A stretch of DNA of 64,000 bases from Ancrocorticia sp047602305. GTDB taxonomy: Bacteria; Actinomycetota; Actinomycetes; Actinomycetales; Actinomycetaceae. This document shows positions 58,427 through 64,000 of this stretch, in pieces. The notes below the pieces were generated by a model that was given only the letters and a program-made list of their open reading frames with translations, was not told where the DNA came from and searched no databases. Numbering within the stretch: position 1 is the first letter of the stretch; each line of letters opens with the position of its first letter. The stretch is taken from contig JASGHO010000001.1 in the NCBI GenBank assembly GCA_047602305.1, forward strand, positions 3,348,001 to 3,412,000, given 5' to 3'. Position numbers and translations under genes: made by a program.

Positions 58427-59122
58427 ATGGCTGCACAGCAGCGAGGCCGGGGTAACAACCCGGAAGAAAACAACGAGCGTGGTAACCGCCGGGAAGGACG
58501 TCGTGGCGATCGTCGCGAGCGTCGTACCGAGGAGAAGAGCGCGTTCCTAGAGCGCGTCGTTACCATCAACCGCGTCGCCAAGACCGTCAAGGGCGGCCGT
58601 CGTATGTCCTTCACCGCACTTGTTGTGGTGGGCGATGGCAACGGCACCGTTGGCGTGGGATACGGCAAGGCCAAGGAAGTTCCCGCGGCTATTGCCAAGG
58701 GTACCGAAGAGGCTAAGAAGAACTTCTTCCGTGTTCCCCGCATTGGCACCACGATTCCGCACCTTGTCCAGGGTGAGGATGCCGCAGGCGTTGTTCTGCT
58801 GCGTCCGGCCGCTCCCGGTACCGGCGTTATCGCCGGTGGTCCGGTGCGCGCCGTCCTGGAGTGCGCGGGTATCCACGACGTGCTGAGCAAGTCGCTTGGT
58901 TCGTCCAACGCGATCAACATTGTGCACGCAACCGTAGCTGCTCTGAAGCTGCTCGAGCAGCCTGAGGCTGTGGCAGCACGCCGTGGCCTGCCGCTTGAGC
59001 GTGTTGCACCCGAGTTCATGCTGCGCGCCCGCGCCGAGGCTGATGCCAAGGCTCGCGCCGAGAAGGAAGCCGAAGCCGCCAAGGCGGAGAATGAGGCTGC
59101 CGCTGCTGGAGTTGGTGCATGA
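58427..59122 (+). CDS. rpsE: Ribosomal protein S5
   Basis: 231 residues. Core: LERVVTINRVAKTVKGGRRM, GYGKAKEVPAAIAKG, SVDI-type region ECAGIHDVLSKSLGSSNAIN. Both ends are extended: an Arg/Glu/Asn-rich N-terminus (1-45) and an Ala/Glu/Lys helical C-terminus (~205-231). It affects decoding fidelity and mRNA entry. Overlaps rpmD by four bases. Confidence 0.96.
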   Translation: MAAQQRGRGNNPEENNERGNRREGRRGDRRERRTEEKSAFLERVVTINRVAKTVKGGRRMSFTALVVVGDGNGTVGVGYGKAKEVPAAIAKGTEEAKKNFFRVPRIGTTIPHLVQGEDAAGVVLLRPAAPGTGVIAGGPVRAVLECAGIHDVLSKSLGSSNAINIVHATVAALKLLEQPEAVAARRGLPLERVAPEFMLRARAEADAKARAEKEAEAAKAENEAAAAGVGA

Positions 59123-59304
59123 TGGCACAGCTGAAGATCACCCAGGTAAAGTCCACCGTTGGTGGCAAGCAGAATCAGAAGGATACTCTTCGTACCCTCG
59201 GACTGCGCCGTATCGGCCAGTCGGTGGTTCGTGAGGATCGCCCCGAGGTCATCGGCGCTATTCGCACCGTTGCTCACCTCGTGACCGTGGAGGAGGTTGA
59301 CTGA
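59119..59304 (+). CDS. rpmD: Ribosomal protein L30
   Basis: 61 residues: AQLKITQVKSTVGGKQNQKD, LGLRRIGQSVVREDRPEVIG. Two tandem ATGs at 59119 and 59122 are both usable. Overlaps rpsE and rplO. Confidence 0.95.
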   Translation: MMAQLKITQVKSTVGGKQNQKDTLRTLGLRRIGQSVVREDRPEVIGAIRTVAHLVTVEEVD

Positions 59305-59771
59305 TGGCTGAGGAGAAGAACGAAGCCACTCACATCCTGAAGGTCCACCACCTGCGTCCCGCCCCCGGTTCCAAGAAGGCCAAGACCCGCGTGGGTCGTG
59401 GTGAGGGTTCCAAGGGTAAGACCGCCGGTCGTGGTACCAAGGGTACGAAGGCTCGCTACCAGGTCCCCGCAAGCTTCGAGGGCGGCCAGATGCCGATTCA
59501 CATGCGTCTGCCCAAGCTGCGTGGATTCAAGAACCCGTTCCGCGTCGAGTACCAGGTCGTCAATGTGGGCGCTCTTTCCGAGCTGTTCCCGCAGGGTGGC
59601 GCTGTGACCGTCGAGGATCTGGTGGCCAAGGGCGCTGTGCGTCCGAAGCAACTGGTGAAGGTTCTCGGTCAGGGCGATGTGAGCGTCAAGCTTGACGTGA
59701 CCGTCGATGCCTGGTCCGAGTCTGCAAAGACCAAGATCGAGGCAGCTGGCGGATCTGTGTCCGCTCGCTGA
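59304..59771 (+). CDS. rplO: Ribosomal protein L15
   Basis: 155 residues: LKVHHLRPAPGSKKAKTRVG, GRGTKGTKAR, FEGGQMPIHMRLPKLRGFKN. Late 50S assembly protein. Last gene before a strong terminator, so secY starts a new transcript. Confidence 0.97.
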   Translation: MAEEKNEATHILKVHHLRPAPGSKKAKTRVGRGEGSKGKTAGRGTKGTKARYQVPASFEGGQMPIHMRLPKLRGFKNPFRVEYQVVNVGALSELFPQGGAVTVEDLVAKGAVRPKQLVKVLGQGDVSVKLDVTVDAWSESAKTKIEAAGGSVSAR

Positions 59772-60172
59772 ATCTAACGATCAGATGAGGCCCCGGGGTA
59801 ACCCGGGGCCTCATTGCGTTATGGGGATTGCGTTATAGGGAGATATCGAGTTAGTTTGCATAAGAGGGGCGCGATGGCGTGGCACATCCCACTTAAATGT
59901 AGTGACCTGTGGCCCTTGGTTATCAGCCCGGCGGGGCCCAGAAGGATTGCGATCCCCGAGACGCATGCTCTGACCAGGTAAAATAGAGGTGGCATGTGCT
60001 GCGAGTGTGACTCAATCTGGAGCTATTTGTCTTATGAAGCACTAGTCCGGTGTTTATCTCTTTTTTCACGCGTCAGTACATCCCGGGTATAGTAAGTCAG
60101 GTATAGGGCGCACTGTGCCCTCAACTCATGCATTCCTGAGCGTGGTACAGGCCCTGAATTGATGGAGGAATC
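59772..60172. other. Intergenic region rplO to secY
   Basis: No gene is visible in 400 bases. After the terminator (59786-59813) there is an AT-richer stretch with TAAAAT at 59979-59984 and TATAGT near 60087 as possible -10 boxes, neither with a convincing -35. secY probably has its own promoter here. Confidence 0.5.
59786..59813 (+). terminator. rplO terminator
   Basis: TGAGGCCCCGGG pairs perfectly with CCCGGGGCCTCA, loop GTAA, followed by TTGCGTT; 14 bases after the rplO stop. Confidence 0.9.
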
Positions 60173-61459
60173 TTGATCAAGGCGTTTGCGGCGGCATTCC
60201 GCACCCCAGATCTGCGGCGCAAGCTGCTGTTTACGATGGCGATCATGGCCATCTATCGGCTGGGTACTTTCATCCCCACTCCGGGCGTTTCGATTCGTAA
60301 CGTCCAGATGTGTATGGAGCAGTCCGGCTCGGGTGATTTCCTCTCGATGGTCAACTTGTTCTCCGGCGGCGCGATGATGCAGTTGTCGGTGTTCTCGTTG
60401 GGCATCATGCCTTACATTACGGCGTCGATTATCGTTCAGCTGATGCGCGTGGTGATCCCGCGTTTCGAGGAGCTGCACAAGGAAGGCCAGAGCGGTACTG
60501 CGAAGCTCACCGAGTACACGCGTTACTTGACGATCGGCCTGGGAATTCTGCAGAGCTCCGTGGTGATTTCCGTGGCTAACAACCAGCTCTTCCAGGGCTG
60601 TACTGTTGACCCGATTCCCAACGCGGGCCCGCTCACCTACGTCCTCGCGATCCTTACGATGACCGCAGGCACCGGCCTCATCATGTGGATGGCCGAGCTC
60701 GTCACCGAGCGTGGCGTGGGCCAGGGCATGTCCATCCTGATCTTCACCGGTATTGCCGCGAGCTTCCCGAGCATGCTGTTGAACGTGTCCCAGGCCGAGG
60801 GCGGCTGGTGGGCCGTGGTCCTGGTCCTCGCGCTCTTCCTGGCGATTACCGTGGTGGTTGTGTTCGTGGAGCAGAGCCAGCGCCGTATTCCGGTGCAGTA
60901 CGCCAAGCGTGTGATCGGACGCCGCACCTACGGTGGTTCCACCACCTACCTGCCGATTCGTATCAACATGGCGAACGTGATTCCGGTGATCTTCGCATCC
61001 TCGATCCTCATGTTGCCCACAATGATCGTCTCCTTTGCCGATCCGACGAGCAGCTGGGCGCAGTGGATTTCGGTTCATCTGAACAATGGCTCTCCGCTCT
61101 ACCTGTCGCTGTTTGCTCTCCTCATCATCTTCTTCGCATTCTTCTACACCTCGATCACGTTCAACACGGAAGAGGTTGCGGATAACATGAAGCGCTACGG
61201 CGGCTTCATTCCTGGTATCCGTGCGGGCCGCCCCACAGCTGAGTACCTGCAGTACGTCTCGACGCGCATCACCTGGGTGGGCGCTTTCTATCTCGCGATT
61301 ATTGCGCTGCTTCCCACGATTGTTTTTTCCCAGATGGGAATCATGGGCGGTGGCTTCGGTGGTACCTCTATCATTATTCTTGTGGGTGTTGGGCTCCAGA
61401 CTGTCAAGGACATCAACGCTCAGCTCCAGCAGCGCCACTACGACGGGTTCCTTCGCTAG
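60173..61459 (+). CDS. secY: Preprotein translocase subunit SecY
   Basis: 428 residues from a TTG at 60173, with GGAGGAA just upstream. Ten membrane helices; IYRLGTFIPTPGV in the first helix/plug region, LFSGGAMMQLSVFSLGIMPY, and the cytoplasmic loops RRIPVQYAKRVIGRRTYGG and FNTEEVADNMKRYGGFIPGI typical of SecY. It forms the Sec channel with SecE. It begins a new transcript after the rplO terminator; adk follows. Confidence 0.97.
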   Translation: MIKAFAAAFRTPDLRRKLLFTMAIMAIYRLGTFIPTPGVSIRNVQMCMEQSGSGDFLSMVNLFSGGAMMQLSVFSLGIMPYITASIIVQLMRVVIPRFEELHKEGQSGTAKLTEYTRYLTIGLGILQSSVVISVANNQLFQGCTVDPIPNAGPLTYVLAILTMTAGTGLIMWMAELVTERGVGQGMSILIFTGIAASFPSMLLNVSQAEGGWWAVVLVLALFLAITVVVVFVEQSQRRIPVQYAKRVIGRRTYGGSTTYLPIRINMANVIPVIFASSILMLPTMIVSFADPTSSWAQWISVHLNNGSPLYLSLFALLIIFFAFFYTSITFNTEEVADNMKRYGGFIPGIRAGRPTAEYLQYVSTRITWVGAFYLAIIALLPTIVFSQMGIMGGGFGGTSIIILVGVGLQTVKDINAQLQQRHYDGFLR

Positions 61460-61510
61460 GGTCCGGTCGCCGGGGCGGTGACTCATCTTCCGCCTAGAAA
61501 GAAGTTTCTC

Positions 61511-62098
61511 GTGTCAGTTCGTCTTATTCTCGTAGGCCCCCCAGGTGCGGGCAAGGGTACGCAGGCCACGTTGCTGTGCGAATCCCTCGGTATTCCGGCA
61601 ATCTCCACGGGCGAGATTTTCCGCGCTCATGCGGCCGCCGGTGATGAACTCGGTCAGCTGGCCGAGTCCTACACGTCGAAGGGCGAGCTGGTCCCCGACG
61701 AAGTAACGAATCGGATGGTGACGGAGCGTCTCGCCGAGTCGGATGCGGCGAACGGCTTCCTTCTGGACGGTTACCCTCGCAACCCCGAGCAGGTTGGTGC
61801 ACTTGATGGCATCTTCGCGAACCTTGGTATCGAACTCGACGCCGTTTTGGAGATTGGTGCCGACGACGACGCCGCGATCGCACGTCTGTTGGGCCGCGCC
61901 TCCGAGCAGAACCGCAAGGACGATACCGAAGAAGTGATCCGTCACCGCATCGATCTCTACCACGCCCAGACTGAGCCGCTCATCAAGCTGTACGGCGAGC
62001 GCGGCAAGCTCATTCAGGTCGATGGTATCGGTAGCATCGAGGAAGTTGCCGAGCGCGTTCGCGTGGCTCTTTCCGAGTTCTTGGACGCCCGAGGCTGA
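61511..62098 (+). CDS. adk: Adenylate kinase
   Basis: 195 residues from the GTG at 61511; earlier in-frame starts add a non-conserved leader. P-loop GPPGAGKGTQ, FLLDGYPRNPEQ, and a short LID (LLGRASEQNRKDDTEEVIRH) without zinc cysteines, the short-type enzyme usual in actinobacteria. It equilibrates ATP, ADP and AMP. The stop TGA overlaps the map ATG (TGATG). Confidence 0.95.
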   Translation: MSVRLILVGPPGAGKGTQATLLCESLGIPAISTGEIFRAHAAAGDELGQLAESYTSKGELVPDEVTNRMVTERLAESDAANGFLLDGYPRNPEQVGALDGIFANLGIELDAVLEIGADDDAAIARLLGRASEQNRKDDTEEVIRHRIDLYHAQTEPLIKLYGERGKLIQVDGIGSIEEVAERVRVALSEFLDARG

Positions 62099-62937
62099 TG
62101 GCGCGTCGCGAGAAGATCGAGTACAAGAGCGCCGATCAGATCCGCAAGATCCGCCGGGCCGGGCTCGTCGTCGCCGACATTCACGCTGCTCTTCGCGAGA
62201 ATGTGAAGGCCGGTATGACCACCGGTGATGCGGACGCTATCGCGTTGCAGGTTCTTCAGGCGGCCGGGGCGAAGTCGAACTTCTTTGGGTACTACGGGTA
62301 CCCGGGGCAGATTTGCGCATCCGTCAACGAGGTGATCGTGCACGGCATTCCTGGCGACAGGGTGTTGCAGCCGGGGGATATAGTCTCCTTTGATTGTGGC
62401 GCCGTCGTCGATGGTTGGCATGGAGATGCCGCTATCTCCATGGTCATTCCCGGAGGCGATCCTGAAGTCGCGGCTTCTCGCGAGCGTTTGAGTGCACTGA
62501 CCGAGGAAGCGATGTGGCGTGGAATTGCCGCGCTGGCGACCGGGTCCCATATTGGCGACGTCGGCCGTGCCATCGATGATTTCATCGTCTCGCTTCCCGA
62601 TTCCCAGCCGGGCATCGTGGAGGACTACGTCGGTCATGGCATCGGCTCCAAGATGCACATGGCTCCCGATGTTCCCAACTATCGCACGCGTTCGCGCGGC
62701 GAGAAGCTCAAGGCCGGAATGGTGCTCTGCATCGAACCCATGCTCACCGCGGGTGATCAGGCCAATAAGACTCTGGCGGACGAGTGGACGGTCGTGACCA
62801 ACGATGGATCCGACGCCTGCCACTGGGAGCATGAGGTTGCCATTCATGCCGCGGGCATCTGGGTGCTCACAGCTCCCGATGGGGGAGCGGCTGGTCTGGC
62901 TCCCTTCGGAGTGACGCCCGTTCCTCTCGGCGAGTGA
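62098..62937 (+). CDS. map: Methionine aminopeptidase, type I
   Basis: 279 residues, slightly longer than the ~250-285 family range start. Metal ligands: D in VSFDCGAVVDGWHGDAA (two Asp), H in GHGIGSKMHMAP, E in CIEPML and E in WEHEVAIH. It removes N-terminal methionine from new proteins. Coupled to adk by a one-base overlap; a terminator follows about 95 bases after the stop. Confidence 0.96.
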   Translation: MARREKIEYKSADQIRKIRRAGLVVADIHAALRENVKAGMTTGDADAIALQVLQAAGAKSNFFGYYGYPGQICASVNEVIVHGIPGDRVLQPGDIVSFDCGAVVDGWHGDAAISMVIPGGDPEVAASRERLSALTEEAMWRGIAALATGSHIGDVGRAIDDFIVSLPDSQPGIVEDYVGHGIGSKMHMAPDVPNYRTRSRGEKLKAGMVLCIEPMLTAGDQANKTLADEWTVVTNDGSDACHWEHEVAIHAAGIWVLTAPDGGAAGLAPFGVTPVPLGE

Positions 62938-63359
62938 TCGAGGATTGATCAACTAGTCGATCGTTGAGAGCCAGGTTCTCGTCTGAACCAAGCTGGCGAT
63001 CTATCGGATGCTCATCCCTGAATATGCACGGTGCCCGGGCCAACGGCCCGGGCACTTTCGTGTGCGGATGGCCCGAGCAACCGGGCAGTGGGTCGAAACA
63101 ACCGGCGGCCAGAAGAACCCGAGGCCAGAACAACCGGTGGGTCGCGCGGGCGGGGGAGCGGACGCCGTCGTCGTCAATAACAGCGAATCAACAACAGTGA
63201 AGTTGCGCGGGGATCTCCGTGAGCAGTTACACCCCGCAGGGACTTTCCCGGTTTCTCGCGGGCGAGTACTATTGATTCCCGGTACGTCATGCCCACGGGT
63301 GTGGCGTATACGGTTTCTCACAACCCGGTGAGAGCCCGTTTTGACTGTTAGCGAGGGTT
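62938..63359. other. Intergenic region map to infA
   Basis: No gene is visible in 420 bases. The map terminator (63031-63055), then GGCCAGAA-C-AACCGG-type direct repeats at 63095-63142, a GACGCCGTCGTCGT word at 63161-63174, and TACTAT at 63267-63272 as a possible -10 for infA (its -35 is weak). Confidence 0.5.
63031..63058 (+). terminator. map terminator
   Basis: GTGCCCGGGCC pairs perfectly with GGCCCGGGCAC, loop AAC, followed by TTT. It ends the secY-adk-map transcript. Confidence 0.9.
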
Positions 63360-63581
63360 ATGGCGAAGAAAGATGGCGTCATCGAGGTTGAGGGATCTGT
63401 CGTAGAGGCACTCCCCAACGCAATGTTCCGCGTCGAGTTGGAGAATGGGCACGTTGTGCTTGCTCACATCTCAGGCAAGATGCGTCAGCACTACATCAAG
63501 ATTCTCCCGGAAGATCGTGTTGTCGTGGAGTTGACGCCTTACGATCTCAACCGCGGTCGAATCGTCTACCGCTACAAGTAG
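63360..63581 (+). CDS. infA: Translation initiation factor IF-1
   Basis: 73 residues, full length: AKKDGVIEVEGSVVEALPNA, FRVELENGHVVLAHISGKMR, YDLNRGRIVYRYK. OB-fold protein that occupies the 30S A site during initiation. Start of the IF1-L36-S13 unit; rpmJ is 55 bases downstream. Confidence 0.98.
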   Translation: MAKKDGVIEVEGSVVEALPNAMFRVELENGHVVLAHISGKMRQHYIKILPEDRVVVELTPYDLNRGRIVYRYK

Positions 63582-63636
63582 CCCCCCAGTGCTATCGCCT
63601 TCTGGCGGCAGCTGGACGGCAAGAGGAAGAACCACA

Positions 63637-63750
63637 ATGAAGGTCAAGCCCAGCGTCAAGAAGATCTGCGACAAGTGCAAGGTTATCCGCCGGCACGGTC
63701 GCGTTATGGTGATCTGCGAGAACCCTCGGCACAAGCAGCGTCAGGGTTAA
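63637..63750 (+). CDS. rpmJ: Ribosomal protein L36
   Basis: 37 residues: MKVKPSVKKICDKCKVIRRH, then VICENPRHKQRQG. Zinc site C-x2-C...C-x4-H. GAGGAAGAACCACA upstream. Standard place between infA and rpsM. Confidence 0.97.
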   Translation: MKVKPSVKKICDKCKVIRRHGRVMVICENPRHKQRQG

Positions 63751-63904
63751 TCTGGCGTAGCGGGTGTCCCAACCCGCAATTCCACGCACTGTCCTTTTGA
63801 AGAAAAGCTTCAAAGAATCCCTCGGTCCGAAGGCCGGGGCCGGCGCGAGACTCGCCGGGACGGCAGTGTTCCACACCTTCGGCAAATAAACAGGAGCTAA
63901 GAAA

Positions 63905-64000
63905 TTGGCACGTCTCTCTGGCGTTGACCTCCCCCGCGAGAAGCGGGTAGAGATTGCGCTCACCTACATCTACGGCATTGGCCGCACTCGTGCGACGGAG
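63905..64000 (+). CDS. rpsM: Ribosomal protein S13 (N-terminal part)
   Basis: 32 residues from a TTG at 63905, then the window ends. LARLSGVDLPREKRVEIALT and YIYGIGRTRATE are the S13 N-terminus. AGGAGCTAAGAAA precedes the start. It would head the alpha-operon proteins (S13, S11, S4, RpoA, L17) outside the window. Confidence 0.95.
   Translation, partial: MARLSGVDLPREKRVEIALTYIYGIGRTRATE

Overview
This window is chromosomal DNA from a GC-rich actinobacterium. Actinobacterium-restricted genes fix the phylum: whiB2-type WhiB, mtrA-mtrB-lpqB, DUF3499, DUF5719 and TIGR03089. So does the order whiB - glycosyltransferase - DUF5719 - metallopeptidase-like - DUF3499 - Trm112 - mtrAB - lpqB. Frequent GTG/TTG starts and long T-poor terminator hairpins fit as well. 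The compact layout (no manB, manA, ahcY or tmk where larger actinobacteria carry them) and the repeat-bearing surface proteins suggest an Actinomycetaceae-like organism, but the genus cannot be settled from sequence reading alone.

Layout. 1-1825, minus strand: the start of rmlA, a TIGR03089 protein and an inositol-monophosphatase-family enzyme. 1911-8227: whiB2, a very large membrane glycosyltransferase, a DUF5719 protein, a metallopeptidase-like gene on the minus strand, DUF3499 and Trm112. 8373-13582: the MtrAB-LpqB cell-envelope signalling operon, then comF. 13767-23291: long-form hpf, a ferredoxin-NADP reductase, yajQ, three tRNAs (Tyr, Thr, Met), rpmG (L33), murB, adenosine deaminase, a kinase-fold phosphotransferase and an aspartate-type aminotransferase. 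23635-26133: tRNA-Trp, secE, nusG, rplK, rplA. 26304-35359: an accessory block with a GT-C-like membrane protein, three secreted leucine-rich-repeat (LRR) proteins and uridine kinase. 35555-50000: L10 leader, rplJ, rplL, rpoB, rpoC, rpsL, rpsG, fusA, tuf. 50208-64000: the S10-spc-alpha ribosomal cluster from rpsJ to the first codons of rpsM, with secY, adk, map and infA inside it.

Functionally the window is mostly the core translation, transcription and secretion machinery, plus envelope sugar metabolism and envelope stress sensing. The accessory part is the LRR block. It holds three paralogous exported proteins with the same LRR front half (cap, LRRs, LRR-adjacent Ig-like domain) but different C-terminal modules: cell-wall-binding repeats plus Excalibur, cell-wall-binding repeats alone, and calcium-loop propeller-like repeats.

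The intergenic DNA is unusually rich in short repeats. There are two families of ~60-75 bp palindromes, each seen twice, and a 152-bp MITE-like palindrome behind rpoC. A 4 x 20 bp perfect tandem array supplies the -35 box of murB. A ~25-bp motif is shared by the adenosine deaminase and uridine kinase upstream regions. Several 28-35 bp direct repeats are also present. No transposase, CRISPR array, rRNA gene or prophage was seen.
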